A stretch of DNA of 64,000 nt from Paenibacillus sp. FSL H7-0331 (GTDB taxonomy: Bacteria > Bacillota > Bacilli > Paenibacillales > NBRC-103111), in contig NZ_MRTH01000011.1 of NCBI RefSeq assembly GCF_001956045.1, forward strand, positions 124,001 to 188,000, in the 5' to 3' direction. The position numbers were made by a program, and so were the translations under genes. Positions 55,669-64,000 of the stretch are shown here, one piece after another (positions within the stretch are counted from its first letter, which is position 1; each line of letters starts with the position of its first letter). The notes beneath the pieces are model-generated. The model was not told where the DNA came from, did no database searches, and worked only from the letters and a program-made list of their open reading frames with translations.

Positions 55669-55753
55669 GGTGGCAAGTGACTGGTGCGGTTTTGGTTTAG
55701 GTTAAAGGTTCATACAAATTCGTCGTCAATCTTAAAATAGGAGGTATTTTTAA

Positions 55754-57430
55754 TTGTCTAAGAAAACTGTAGATAAACTCTCGATCTTTGCCCTGGGCGG
55801 CGTGGGTGAAATCGGAAAAAATATGTATGTGGTTCAGTATGCAAATGACATTGTTGTAATTGATTGCGGTTTGAAATTTCCTGAAGAGGACATGCTCGGC
55901 ATCGATATTGTTATACCGGATATTAGTTATTTACTTGAGAATCGGGACAAGGTTAGAGGCATTATTATCACACACGGACATGAGGATCACATCGGTGGTC
56001 TGTCGTATGTGCTGAGACAGCTGAATGTTCCTATCTATGCAACCAAATTGACTTTGGGTCTTATCGAAACCAAGCTAAGGGAAGCCGGTTTACTGGGAGA
56101 TACCAAACGAAACCTGATCAATTCAGAATCTGAATTGGTTCTTGGCTGCATGACTGCGTCGTTCTTCAAAACGAATCATAGTATTCCTGATTCTGTAGGT
56201 GTATGCATCGCCACACCTGAAGGCAATGTAGTTCACACAGGAGATTTCAAGTTTGACCAAACTCCGGTTAATGAACAATATGCGGATATTCATCGCATGG
56301 CTGAATTGGGAAGTAAGGGAGTTCTAGCACTGCTATCCGATAGTACGAATGCAGAGCGTCCTGGTTATACCGGATCAGAAAGAAGCGTAGGTACCGAGAT
56401 TGAGGATGTTTTCCGTAAAGCCAAGCAAAGAGTAATCATTGCTACATTTGCTTCTAACATACATCGGATTCAACAGGTAATTGATGCAGCTGAAGCTACG
56501 AAGAGAAAAGTAACCGTTATCGGTCGCAGCATGGTGAACGTCGTTTCGATTGCTGGGGAGTTAGGTTATTTGAGAATTCCTGAAGGTATGCTCATTGAGC
56601 CTGAAGAAATTAATAAAATGGCTGCAGATCGTGTTGTCGTATTGTCGACAGGCTCGCAGGGAGAGCCGATGTCGGCACTAACCCGTATGGCACGGTCCAC
56701 ACATCGCAAGGTTGATATTCTGCCTGGAGATACTGTCATTATCGCAGCAACACCGATTCCTGGTAACGAGCGGTATGTCGGAAGAACGGTTGACGAATTG
56801 ATGCGCATAGGCGCTCATGTTATCTATGGTCCTGGTTCGATTACAGGCGTTCACGTATCCGGACATGGTTCACAGGAAGAATTGAAGCTGATGCTTAATT
56901 TAATGAAACCGAAATACTTTATCCCTATCCATGGTGAGTACCGGATGCTTCGTCAGCATGCGATACTTGCAGAATCGGTTGGAATTCCTAAGGAAAACAT
57001 TTTTGTTGTAGATAACGGAGATGTTGTGGAGGTTCTTGACGGTGCTGCTCGTAAAGGCTCGAAGGTAACAGCAGGGAACATTTTGATCGATGGACTGGGT
57101 GTTGGCGATGTAGGTAATATCGTACTCAGAGATCGCAAACTGTTGTCTCAGGATGGTATTTTGGTCGTAGTCGTTACATTAAGTAAGCAAGATGGCGCTA
57201 TTTTGTCTGGACCTGATATTATATCCAGAGGATTTGTATACGTTAGAGAATCCGAAGGCTTGCTGGATGAAGCCAACCGTATTGTAGCTAGTACGCTGAA
57301 ACGGTTAATGAGCGAAAATGTAAATGAATGGGCTTCGCTGAAGACTCATGTCAAAGATGCTTTAGGACGATTCTTGTATGAACAAACCAAAAGAAGACCT
57401 ATGATCCTTCCAATTATTATGGAAGTTTGA
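55754..57430 (+). CDS. rnjB: Ribonuclease J (RnjB position)
   Basis: A 558-residue beta-CASP metallo-beta-lactamase ribonuclease with 5'-3' exonuclease and endonuclease activity. The metal site is THGHEDHIGG (H74, H76, D78, H79), with VHTGDFKFDQTP and LLSDSTNAERPGYT. The beta-CASP part carries ATFASNIHRIQQVIDAA and PIHGEYRMLRQHAILAESVG, and a C-terminal domain follows. Synteny next to dapA matches B. subtilis rnjB (ymfA); J1 versus J2 type cannot be decided from sequence alone. TTG start at 55754 behind AGGAGGTA. Confidence 0.94.
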   Translation: MSKKTVDKLSIFALGGVGEIGKNMYVVQYANDIVVIDCGLKFPEEDMLGIDIVIPDISYLLENRDKVRGIIITHGHEDHIGGLSYVLRQLNVPIYATKLTLGLIETKLREAGLLGDTKRNLINSESELVLGCMTASFFKTNHSIPDSVGVCIATPEGNVVHTGDFKFDQTPVNEQYADIHRMAELGSKGVLALLSDSTNAERPGYTGSERSVGTEIEDVFRKAKQRVIIATFASNIHRIQQVIDAAEATKRKVTVIGRSMVNVVSIAGELGYLRIPEGMLIEPEEINKMAADRVVVLSTGSQGEPMSALTRMARSTHRKVDILPGDTVIIAATPIPGNERYVGRTVDELMRIGAHVIYGPGSITGVHVSGHGSQEELKLMLNLMKPKYFIPIHGEYRMLRQHAILAESVGIPKENIFVVDNGDVVEVLDGAARKGSKVTAGNILIDGLGVGDVGNIVLRDRKLLSQDGILVVVVTLSKQDGAILSGPDIISRGFVYVRESEGLLDEANRIVASTLKRLMSENVNEWASLKTHVKDALGRFLYEQTKRRPMILPIIMEV

Positions 57431-57508
57431 TCCAAGACCACCAGTCTATACTTGATACCTTTCACAATAAACCAATTATTGAAATCCATTGTATGCGCGA
57501 AATATCAA

Positions 57509-57551
57509 AACCACTTAAGACGCCGATTACGGCGACTTGGGTGGTTTTTTT
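57509..57551 (+). terminator. Terminator after the RNase J gene
   Basis: AACCAC...AAG with CGCCG (57509-57525) pairs with CGGCG...CTT...GTGGTT (57530-57546); seven T follow to 57551. A long, nearly continuous stem. Confidence 0.9.
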
Positions 57552-57616
57552 GCATGTTTTCGGCAGCATTCATCCATACTACGAAAGATCAACAGAATTT
57601 GAAGGGGGTATCCCAG

Positions 57617-58360
57617 TTGGACAATTCCAAGCAGCAAGAGCAGGAGCCTGTAAATCCCGGCCCGAATGAAGAACTGAAAAAGCCGTCCGTTTTGGATACG
57701 ATACAGCAGCTAGGCCAAACGGCGGTACCTGCAAGCGAATCCAATATATTTTGTATGACGATTATTGGACAGGTAGAAGGGCATCTGGTACTTCCGCCAC
57801 AAAATAAGACTACCAAATATGAGCATTTAATACCGCAGCTAGTCGCCGTTGAGCAGAATCCCAAGATTGAAGGCATATTTATCGTGCTGAACACCGTAGG
57901 CGGAGATGTGGAAGCAGGACTTGCCATTGCAGAAATGATCGCGACATTATCCAAACCTACAGTTACGCTCGTATTGGGTGGAGGGCATTCCATAGGCGTT
58001 CCGATCGCAGTTTCGTCAGATTTTTCGATCATTGCGGAAACCGCTACGATGACGATCCATCCTATCCGATTGAATGGACTTGTCATCGGCGTCCCACAAA
58101 CCTTTGAATATTTGGATAAAATGCAGGAACGGGTAATCCGGTTTATAACCAGCCATTCCGAAATTTCCGAACAAAAGCTGAAGGAATTGATGTTTAAAAC
58201 CGGAGAATTAACCCGTGACATCGGAACGACCGTTATTGGCGCTGATGCCGTTAAATATGGACTTATCGACACCATAGGTGGTGTGGGTGATGGAATCAGA
58301 GAGCTGAATCGACGTATTGAGGCGAACAGAAAGCTGATGCCCGGAGGAGTGGTACAGTGA
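57617..58360 (+). CDS. tepA: ClpP-like translocation-enhancing serine protease TepA
   Basis: A 247-residue ClpP-family protein. After an acidic, disordered N-terminus comes the crotonase/ClpP fold with [20 protein letters not shown] and the nucleophile S125 in [15 protein letters not shown]; a His-containing segment ([15 protein letters not shown]) follows. B. subtilis TepA is a cytoplasmic protein of this length implicated in protein export. TTG 57617 is chosen for GAAGGGGGT (57601-57609); an upstream open frame to 57452 crosses the RNase J terminator. It overlaps ylzJ by a GTGA. Confidence 0.93.
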   Translation: MDNSKQQEQEPVNPGPNEELKKPSVLDTIQQLGQTAVPASESNIFCMTIIGQVEGHLVLPPQNKTTKYEHLIPQLVAVEQNPKIEGIFIVLNTVGGDVEAGLAIAEMIATLSKPTVTLVLGGGHSIGVPIAVSSDFSIIAETATMTIHPIRLNGLVIGVPQTFEYLDKMQERVIRFITSHSEISEQKLKELMFKTGELTRDIGTTVIGADAVKYGLIDTIGGVGDGIRELNRRIEANRKLMPGGVVQ

Positions 58361-58578
58361 CACTATATACGATCATGCCTATGGAGGTAGTGATGAGCGG
58401 CTTGGACTCTATGGATACTGCAAGTATGGACATTAAGGTTAACGGAGTTGAACTGGAGGTTCAGCAGTTGAATGCTACACAAGCAACCATTGTGAGATTA
58501 AGAAGTGGAAATCCGCAGGATTATCTGAATCCAAACTACAGTCCTGGCAAAATTGTCGAATTTCGACCTGTCTTTTAG
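58357..58578 (+). CDS. ylzJ: YlzJ-like small protein
   Basis: A 73-residue protein starting with [13 protein letters not shown] and ending [20 protein letters not shown], the conserved C-terminal part of YlzJ-like proteins. Function unknown. It sits between tepA and the spoIIIE-type gene, as in B. subtilis. It starts with GTG overlapping the tepA TGA, so the two are coupled. Confidence 0.88.
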   Translation: MTLYTIMPMEVVMSGLDSMDTASMDIKVNGVELEVQQLNATQATIVRLRSGNPQDYLNPNYSPGKIVEFRPVF

Positions 58579-58605
58579 TTCTGAAGTCCGATTTTTACAA
58601 GACGA

Positions 58606-58634
58606 TTAAGCTTATCCCCAAAGTATGGTATACT
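58606..58634 (+). promoter_or_regulatory. Extended -10 promoter of ftsK/spoIIIE
   Basis: TGGTATACT (58626-58634) is an extended -10 element. The -35 region TTAAGC (58606-58611) is poor, as expected when an extended -10 is present; spacing is 17. Confidence 0.6.
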
Positions 58635-58656
58635 TTATTCTTGGGGGTGAGCCGTC

Positions 58657-61209
58657 TTGGCCAGGCCAAAGAAGAAACGTAAGGCTTCTGTAAAATCGAT
58701 AAAAACGAATTTAAAGTATGAGCTCTATGGAATTATAATATTAACGCTATCGGTAATCGCACTTTCCCGGGAAGGTCCGGTTGCTCGTGCTTTAAGCTAT
58801 CTGTTTCGATTTTTAATCGGGACGTGGGATTTCATCATTCCGCTTGTTTTTATTTATGCAGGCTTGTATGTAATGGTGAAACGGCAATGGCCGAATTGGC
58901 GGACGTTCCGCAAGACGGGAATTTTGCTGATGATTATCGCCCTGCTCATTATGAGTCACATCAGCTTGTTTGAGCAGCTCTACCCGAAAGGTACATATAC
59001 AGCCGGTATGATTTGGTCACAAACATGGGCCAGTATGGTGGATGGCTTCAGTGCGACTGACAAAGGACAGGCTATTCTTACTCATCAGGTTGGCGGCGGA
59101 ATGCTCGGAGCTGCGTTATATGGAACCCTATATTTTCTATTCGTAAAAATAGGTGCCCAATTGATCCAGTACACGCTTTTCATTATCGGGTTTATTTTGC
59201 TTACCGGTCTTACTCTAGGCGATATGATGGGAAAAATAAAAGGAAAGAAAACGTTCGCAGACACAGCACTTGGCCAATACATACGTCGTTGGTGGGAAGA
59301 ACGGAATCAGAAAGCAGCAGCAGCTGAGGTCGTTGCTGTCAAGAAGAAAGCCTATGTGGCTCCGCTCATGCCTGATGATAATGAATTTGATGAAGAAACG
59401 TTGAAGCCGGAGCGTAAAATAAAGAGGCCGAATAAAGCCTTTACTTCATTCATGGATCGGGTACATCCGAAGCCAAAGCCAACCACGGCTATGGGATTTG
59501 AGCCTGAAGGTTTCGATGACGAACTTCCGGTATCGGCTCAGCCTGAAGCGGTGAGTGAACCGAATATTGTGGAAGAGACGGTTTACAAAAGAGAAGTCGA
59601 GCAGGAGTCTCCAATACCGATTATTCGTGATTTTCAAGAGCAGGTACAGCAGGAAATATCGAACATGCCAATACCAACGGTAACCACGGCTCCTTCGCTA
59701 GACCCGTCTCCAACTCACGAAAACAATGAAGTAGCTGGGGAAGAATCAGGGGATATAGCTACTATGGATACCCCAGTCAAGCCTCAGAAGCCGTATGTGC
59801 TACCATCTCTGGATCTGTTGGCCAAGCCAAGCCTTCTCAAGGGTGCCGATTCACTGGATTATAAAGCGGTTGCCCGCAAGCTGGAGGCTACACTGGAAAG
59901 CTTTGGAGTGAAGGCGAAGGTACTGGAGGTTGTACGCGGACCTTCTGTAACTCGATATGAAATACAGCCGGATGTTGGTGTCAAGGTTAGCCGGATTGTA
60001 AGCCTTACGGACGATATTGCCTTAGCTCTGGCAGCTAAGGATATCCGGATGGAGGCACCTATTCCAGGTAAAGCTGCAATCGGGATTGAGGTGCCGAATG
60101 CTGAGGTGTCGATAGTTACGATGCGAGAGGTTATGGAAACCGCTGTTTTCCAGGATTCGAGTGCCAAGCTGTCGATCACATTAGGGCGCGATATTGCCGG
60201 ACAGCCAATAGTCGGAAATCTGGCACGTATGCCGCATTTACTTGTAGCAGGAGCAACGGGATCAGGTAAATCAGTCTGTATTAACGGGATCATTACGAGC
60301 ATTTTGTACAAGGCAAAACCTAACGAGGTACGCTTCTTGATGGTTGACCCGAAAATGGTGGAATTGAACGTTTATAATGGAATTCCCCATTTGCTTGCCC
60401 CTGTTGTTACTGACCCGAAGCGGGCCTCGCTTGCTTTGAAAAAGGTCGTTGTTGAAATGGAAAAACGATACGAGCTATTTTCCAAAAGCGGTACGCGTAA
60501 TTTAGAAGGCTACAATGCGATGCTGCTGGAAACCAAATCTGGAGCCCCGCTCCCTTATATTGTCGTAATCGTAGATGAGCTTGCCGATTTAATGATGGTA
60601 GCTGCGAATGATGTGGAGGATGCGATCTGTCGATTAGCGCAAATGGCGCGTGCCGCGGGTATTCATCTAATTATTGCTACACAGAGGCCATCTGTTGATG
60701 TCATTACGGGTGTTATCAAAGCTAATATTCCATCTCGTATCGCATTTGGTGTATCGTCTAATGTGGATTCCCGTACGATATTGGATATGGCTGGTGCTGA
60801 GAAGCTGTTGGGTCGTGGGGATATGCTGTATCTGCCTATGGGAGCTTCAAAGCCTGTGCGTGTACAGGGTGCCTTTTTGTCCGACAATGAAGTGGAAGAT
60901 GTTGTTAACTTCGTGAGGAATCAAGAGCAGGCCAATTATGTAGAGGATATGGTTCCGCAGGTTGAAGAGCAGGCTGAGGGAACCAATCAGGTTGAGGATG
61001 AATTATACGACCAGGCCGTGCAAATTATTTTGGAGGCCAAGCAGGCATCGGTATCTTTGCTTCAGCGCAGGATGCGCGTAGGCTACACACGGGCTGCCAG
61101 ATTAATTGATTCGATGGAAGCCAAGGGTGTTGTAGGGCCCTATGAAGGCAGTAAACCGCGTGAGGTGCTGGTTTCCTTGGAACAGTATCAAGGCAGGATG
61201 AGTTCGTAA
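58657..61209 (+). CDS. spoIIIE: DNA translocase FtsK/SpoIIIE
   Basis: An 850-residue septal DNA pump that moves the chromosome into the forespore and clears it from the division site. Four N-terminal membrane spans (about residues 22-180), a charged, disordered linker to about 385, then the motor: alpha domain, Walker A GATGSGKS (532-539), Walker [12 protein letters not shown], and the C-terminal winged-helix gamma domain ([20 protein letters not shown]). TTG start at 58657 with GGGGGTGA upstream. Whether it is SpoIIIE or SftA/FtsK is decided by the membrane spans and locus: SpoIIIE. Confidence 0.95.
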   Translation: MARPKKKRKASVKSIKTNLKYELYGIIILTLSVIALSREGPVARALSYLFRFLIGTWDFIIPLVFIYAGLYVMVKRQWPNWRTFRKTGILLMIIALLIMSHISLFEQLYPKGTYTAGMIWSQTWASMVDGFSATDKGQAILTHQVGGGMLGAALYGTLYFLFVKIGAQLIQYTLFIIGFILLTGLTLGDMMGKIKGKKTFADTALGQYIRRWWEERNQKAAAAEVVAVKKKAYVAPLMPDDNEFDEETLKPERKIKRPNKAFTSFMDRVHPKPKPTTAMGFEPEGFDDELPVSAQPEAVSEPNIVEETVYKREVEQESPIPIIRDFQEQVQQEISNMPIPTVTTAPSLDPSPTHENNEVAGEESGDIATMDTPVKPQKPYVLPSLDLLAKPSLLKGADSLDYKAVARKLEATLESFGVKAKVLEVVRGPSVTRYEIQPDVGVKVSRIVSLTDDIALALAAKDIRMEAPIPGKAAIGIEVPNAEVSIVTMREVMETAVFQDSSAKLSITLGRDIAGQPIVGNLARMPHLLVAGATGSGKSVCINGIITSILYKAKPNEVRFLMVDPKMVELNVYNGIPHLLAPVVTDPKRASLALKKVVVEMEKRYELFSKSGTRNLEGYNAMLLETKSGAPLPYIVVIVDELADLMMVAANDVEDAICRLAQMARAAGIHLIIATQRPSVDVITGVIKANIPSRIAFGVSSNVDSRTILDMAGAEKLLGRGDMLYLPMGASKPVRVQGAFLSDNEVEDVVNFVRNQEQANYVEDMVPQVEEQAEGTNQVEDELYDQAVQIILEAKQASVSLLQRRMRVGYTRAARLIDSMEAKGVVGPYEGSKPREVLVSLEQYQGRMSS

Positions 61210-61215
61210 AATGAG

Positions 61216-61247
61216 CATGTCGGATGATGGATCCGGCATGTTTTTTT
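61216..61247 (+). terminator. Strong terminator after spoIIIE
   Basis: CATGTCGGAT (61216-61225) pairs with ATCCGGCATG (61231-61240; one G-T pair) around GATGG, followed by seven T. Confidence 0.92.
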
Positions 61248-61273
61248 GTTCATTTTGCTTTTAAGCTTCCGTA

Positions 61274-61304
61274 TGCATATAAGCGTGCCGCCTTTCTCAT
61301 AATA
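61274..61304 (+). promoter_or_regulatory. Sigma-G (forespore) promoter of the SleB-like gene
   Basis: TGCATA (61274-61279) and CATAATA (61298-61304) with an 18-base spacer match the sigma-G/sigma-F pattern TGMATA-17/18-CATAMTA at every position. Transcription would start about 61311, giving a 35-base leader. Confidence 0.6.
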
Positions 61305-61345
61305 ACCATAAATGTTTACCATTATGAAGTGGGAGTGTGCACGCA

Positions 61346-62131
61346 ATGCAAATGAACAAACGACTGGTGCTTATAACTGCAGCTTTATTACTCGTGCTGT
61401 TTACAGGCTATCAATTAAAACAGAAGCTTGAAACCATGCAAACCTTCAGCAAGAATGATATTGCATATGGAGCAGCAGGGAAAGATGTGTACGAGCTGCA
61501 GGGACGATTGAAATTCCTCGGCTTTTATAACAGTGCTGTAGATGGGGACTTTGGATACAATACACTGCGATCATTAAAATGGTTTCAATCCGAATTCGGT
61601 ATGAAGGTTGACGGTATAGCTGGTTCTAAAACGAAGCTGAAACTATGGGAAGCGACCAAGGATTACAAGCCGACAGCCAATGAACTCCCATCCTCAAATA
61701 CTGCAGATGGCGGAGGAAATGCCCAGCCTGCCCCGGATAAGAATGCCAACCTGGCGCCGAACAATCATATGGGCTTATCCACAGAGGATTTGAATTTGAT
61801 GGCCAATGCGGTATATGGCGAGGCAAGAGGTGAGCCCTATATTGGTCAAGTTGCTGTAGCTGCTGTCATATTGAATCGAGTTAAATCGGCAAGCTTTCCT
61901 AACACCGTATCAGGTGTCATATTTCAGCCTGGTGCGTTTACAGCAGTAGCTGATGGACAAATATGGCTGACACCTAATGAAAATGCCAAGAAGGCCGTAC
62001 AGGAAGCGTTAAATGGCATGGATCCATCGGGAGGCTGCATATACTATTTTAATCCGGAAACAGCAACCTCCAAATGGATATGGGGACGTCCGCAGGTCAA
62101 AACCATCGGCAAGCATATTTTTTGCAAATAA
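61346..62131 (+). CDS. SleB-like spore cortex-lytic / cell wall hydrolase
   Basis: A 261-residue exported protein with signal anchor (residues 5-20), one PG_binding_1 peptidoglycan-binding domain (about 35-105; GKDVYELQGRLKFLGFYNSA and DGDFGYNTLRSLKWFQ) and a C-terminal Hydrolase_2 (SleB) domain (about 150-260; LMANAVYGEARGEPYIGQVA, IWGRPQVKTIGKHIFCK). The Glu in YGEARGE is the likely catalytic residue. SleB acts in the spore cortex at germination. No ypeB partner follows, so it may be a paralogue. ATG 61346 is preferred over GTG 61337, which overlaps the GGGAG site. Confidence 0.9.
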   Translation: MQMNKRLVLITAALLLVLFTGYQLKQKLETMQTFSKNDIAYGAAGKDVYELQGRLKFLGFYNSAVDGDFGYNTLRSLKWFQSEFGMKVDGIAGSKTKLKLWEATKDYKPTANELPSSNTADGGGNAQPAPDKNANLAPNNHMGLSTEDLNLMANAVYGEARGEPYIGQVAVAAVILNRVKSASFPNTVSGVIFQPGAFTAVADGQIWLTPNENAKKAVQEALNGMDPSGGCIYYFNPETATSKWIWGRPQVKTIGKHIFCK

Positions 62132-62140
62132 ATGGATAAG

Positions 62141-62183
62141 CAGAAAAGGGGATGCAAACGAAGTTCGTTTGCTTCTTCTGTTT
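62141..62183 (+). terminator. Hairpin after the SleB-like gene
   Basis: GCAAACG (62154-62160) pairs with CGTTTGC (62166-62172), flanked by CAGAA (62141-62145) and TTCTG (62176-62180), then only TTT. Confidence 0.55.
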
Positions 62184-62198
62184 ATGAAGGAATATAAT
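62169..62198 (+). promoter_or_regulatory. Candidate sigma-A promoter of ymfF
   Basis: TTGCTT (62169-62174), 18 bases, TATAAT (62193-62198). The -35 lies in the hairpin above. The -10 is perfect and the -35 weak. Confidence 0.5.
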
Positions 62199-62239
62199 GG
62201 TATGGAGTTCGATTACAGGCTGAAAGGAGCTGCTCCCTT

Positions 62240-63523
62240 TTGAAAAATGTTCAATTTCAACGTGGTACGGTTCATAATATCAGGGTGCACGTGCTGCCCA
62301 CAGAGCAATTTAAAACATATGCCATATCGGTTTATGTCGGAAGTCGCTTACAGGAAGAAACGGTAACACCGACAGCATTAATTCCATTTGTATTGCGTCG
62401 CGGTACAAAGGTTTATCCAGAAACCAAGCAGTTCCGGGAACGTCTGGACGATTTATACGGTGCGGGCTTTGGGTTTGATATTTATAAGCGCGGCGATTAT
62501 CAGATGGTACAGTTTCGGATGGATCTGATACAGGATGACTTCGTGAACAGCAACGAATCGCTTTTGGAGCAAGGCATGCGTTTTGTTGGAGAGGCGATTA
62601 CCCAACCTGCTGCCCAAGATGGCGCATTTGCCTCCAAATACGTGGATTCCGAAAAAACAACACTGCAAAAACGTATCGAATCGATCATTAATGATAAGGT
62701 AAAATATGCAGCCGAGCGCTGTATAGAGGAAATGTGTAAGGGTGAGCCCTATCGTCTGCACCCACTTGGTACAATTGAAGCCTTAAAGAAGCTAACCAGC
62801 AAGGAGCTGTATACGTATTACAAGCAATGGCTGAAAGAATCGCCTATCGACATTTATGTAGTGGGTAAAACCACGCTTAAGGAAGTCATGGCTCTCGTAG
62901 AAAACAGTTTTGGTGGAGAAAGAGAGGTTGCTGGAGGTTATTCCACGCTTCAAGGTCAATCCAAAGAAGCTGAGGTTCGCGAGGTTATAGAAGAGCTTGA
63001 CGTCAAGCAGGGCAAGCTGAATTTGGGTTTGCGAACTTATACCACCTATGCGGACACGGCTTATCCAACGATGCTAATGTATAATGGCATTTTAGGAGGC
63101 TATCCGCACTCCAAGCTGTTTATCAACGTGCGGGAAAAGGAAAGTCTCGCTTATTATGCCTCTTCAAGGCTGGATGGGCATAAGGGAATACTTACGATAC
63201 AATCAGGGATTGAACTCGAAAACTACGAGAAGGCAGTGGCGATTATCCGCCAGCAGCTGGACGCGATGACTGCGGGTGATATCAATGACATCGAGCTTCA
63301 GCAGACCCAGGCTATGATTACGGGACATCTGCGTCAGCTTCAGGATTCCGCTTTCGAACTGATTTCTTTTGATTTTAACAATATATTGTCCGGTGTAGAG
63401 CGTACGGTACCTGACTTGATTAATGATGTTCTTGCTGTCGACAAAGCGCAAATTCAAGCAGCAGCAGGCAAGGTCAAGCTCGATACGATTTACTTCTTAC
63501 GTGATCGAAAGGAGGGGGTGTAG
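62240..63523 (+). CDS. ymfF: M16-family peptidase-like protein YmfF (no zinc motif)
   Basis: A 427-residue M16 homologue. In the position of the HXXEH zinc motif it has TALIPFVLRRGTKVYPETKQ, with no His or Glu ligands, so it should be catalytically inactive. The second-half M16 motif is present (NVREKESLAYYASSRLDGHK), as in the regulatory subunits of heterodimeric M16 peptidases. It is followed 3 bases later by ymfH, which has the zinc motif, so the two probably form an alpha/beta pair. TTG start 62240 behind AAAGGAGC. Confidence 0.92.
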   Translation: MKNVQFQRGTVHNIRVHVLPTEQFKTYAISVYVGSRLQEETVTPTALIPFVLRRGTKVYPETKQFRERLDDLYGAGFGFDIYKRGDYQMVQFRMDLIQDDFVNSNESLLEQGMRFVGEAITQPAAQDGAFASKYVDSEKTTLQKRIESIINDKVKYAAERCIEEMCKGEPYRLHPLGTIEALKKLTSKELYTYYKQWLKESPIDIYVVGKTTLKEVMALVENSFGGEREVAGGYSTLQGQSKEAEVREVIEELDVKQGKLNLGLRTYTTYADTAYPTMLMYNGILGGYPHSKLFINVREKESLAYYASSRLDGHKGILTIQSGIELENYEKAVAIIRQQLDAMTAGDINDIELQQTQAMITGHLRQLQDSAFELISFDFNNILSGVERTVPDLINDVLAVDKAQIQAAAGKVKLDTIYFLRDRKEGV

Positions 63524-63526
63524 AAT

Positions 63527-64000
63527 ATGAAGGCGATACCGTATCCTCATGTGAAGGAAACTATTTACACAGAGCAGCTTCCTAACGGATTGACCGTTTT
63601 TATACTTCCAAAAGAAGGGTTCTCCAAAACCTATGCAACCTTTTCTACCCACTACGGATCGATTGACAACCATTTTCGTGTGGAGGGTGCTTCCGAGATT
63701 AAAGTCCCTGATGGAATTGCCCACTTTTTGGAGCATAAAATGTTTGAGGAGCCGACCGGCGATATTTTTTCCGTATTTGCCTCCAATGGTGCTTCTGCCA
63801 ATGCGTTTACGAGCTTTGACCGGACAGCCTACTTATTTTCGGCAACTGAGCATGTTCTTGAAAATTTGACTACCTTGTTAAATTTTGTGCAAAATCCATA
63901 TTTTACGGATGAGAACGTAGACAAGGAAAAAGGCATTATCGGTCAGGAAATCAAAATGTACCAGGATAATCCGGATTGGCGCGTTTATTTTGGTTTGATA
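63527..64000 (+). CDS. ymfH: M16 zinc peptidase YmfH (N-terminal part, cut by window end)
   Basis: The open frame from ATG 63527 runs off the window after 158 residues. The zinc motif HFLEH (H66, E69, H70) is in DGIAHFLEHKMFEEPTGD. The third ligand Glu is probably in DKEKGIIGQEIKMYQDNPD at about residues 136-154. The sequence begins MKAIPYPHVKETIYTEQLPN, typical of YmfH. GGAGGGGG at 63511-63518, inside the ymfF end, is the ribosome binding site. It should be the active partner of YmfF. Confidence 0.93.
   Translation, partial: MKAIPYPHVKETIYTEQLPNGLTVFILPKEGFSKTYATFSTHYGSIDNHFRVEGASEIKVPDGIAHFLEHKMFEEPTGDIFSVFASNGASANAFTSFDRTAYLFSATEHVLENLTTLLNFVQNPYFTDENVDKEKGIIGQEIKMYQDNPDWRVYFGLI

Noticed and set aside
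57589..58275. 228-residue antisense open frame in tepA
   Set aside because: Mirror of a conserved ClpP-like gene; composition is a shadow, with no ribosome binding site.
58616..58646. CCCCAA/TTGGGG inverted repeat around the spoIIIE -10 element
   Set aside because: The left arm lies upstream of the expected transcription start, so no RNA hairpin can form; arms are short and an operator role cannot be supported.

Overview
This window is chromosomal DNA of an endospore-forming, flagellated Firmicute, most likely Paenibacillus or a close relative. The reasons are moderate GC content, strong AGGAGG ribosome binding sites with many TTG and GTG starts, a gene order almost identical to the Bacillus subtilis fla/che to spoIIIE region, dipicolinate synthase genes, PolC, and a short archaeal-type ProRS. 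Every gene seen is on the + strand. No tRNA, rRNA, CRISPR array, prophage or intact insertion sequence was seen.

Positions 1-23180 hold the distal part of a fla/che operon: fliK (5' end outside the window), flgD, a TIGR02530-type protein, hook gene flgE/flgG, swrD, fliL, fliM, fliY, cheY, fliO, fliP, fliQ, fliR, flhB, flhA, flhF, flhG, cheB, cheA, cheW, cheC, cheD, a two-TM unknown, sigD, a FapA/DUF342 protein, a small charged unknown, an SwrB-like protein and an MltG-like membrane protein. Together they encode the hook, the C-ring switch, the export gate, chemotaxis signalling and the motility sigma factor. Many genes are coupled by ATGA overlaps. A strong terminator closes the operon. A degenerate inverted-repeat element lies near its 3' end.

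Positions 23229-36337 hold translation, lipid and replication genes: rpsB, tsf, pyrH, frr, uppS, cdsA, dxr, rseP, proS, polC. Hairpins in several gaps probably tune expression. Positions 36370-44898 are the nusA-infB operon (rimP, nusA, ylxR, ylxQ, infB, rbfA, nrnA, truB, ribF), with a structured leader. rpsO and pnp follow, each with a leader.

Positions 47883-62131 are rich in sporulation and cell-wall genes: ylxY, mlpA, dut, dpaA/dpaB (dipicolinate), asd-dapG-dapA (which supply dihydrodipicolinate to DpaAB and to lysine/DAP), RNase J, tepA, ylzJ, ftsK/spoIIIE and a SleB-like hydrolase with a good forespore (sigma-G) promoter. The window ends in a paired M16 peptidase unit: ymfF, which lacks the zinc motif, and ymfH, which has it and is cut by the window end.

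Most of the window is conserved core genome. The least explained items are the small unknown proteins of the fla/che operon, the inverted-repeat element, the mRNA leaders with alternative pairings, and the low-complexity inserts in FliY and IF2. I found no clear previously undescribed multi-gene system.
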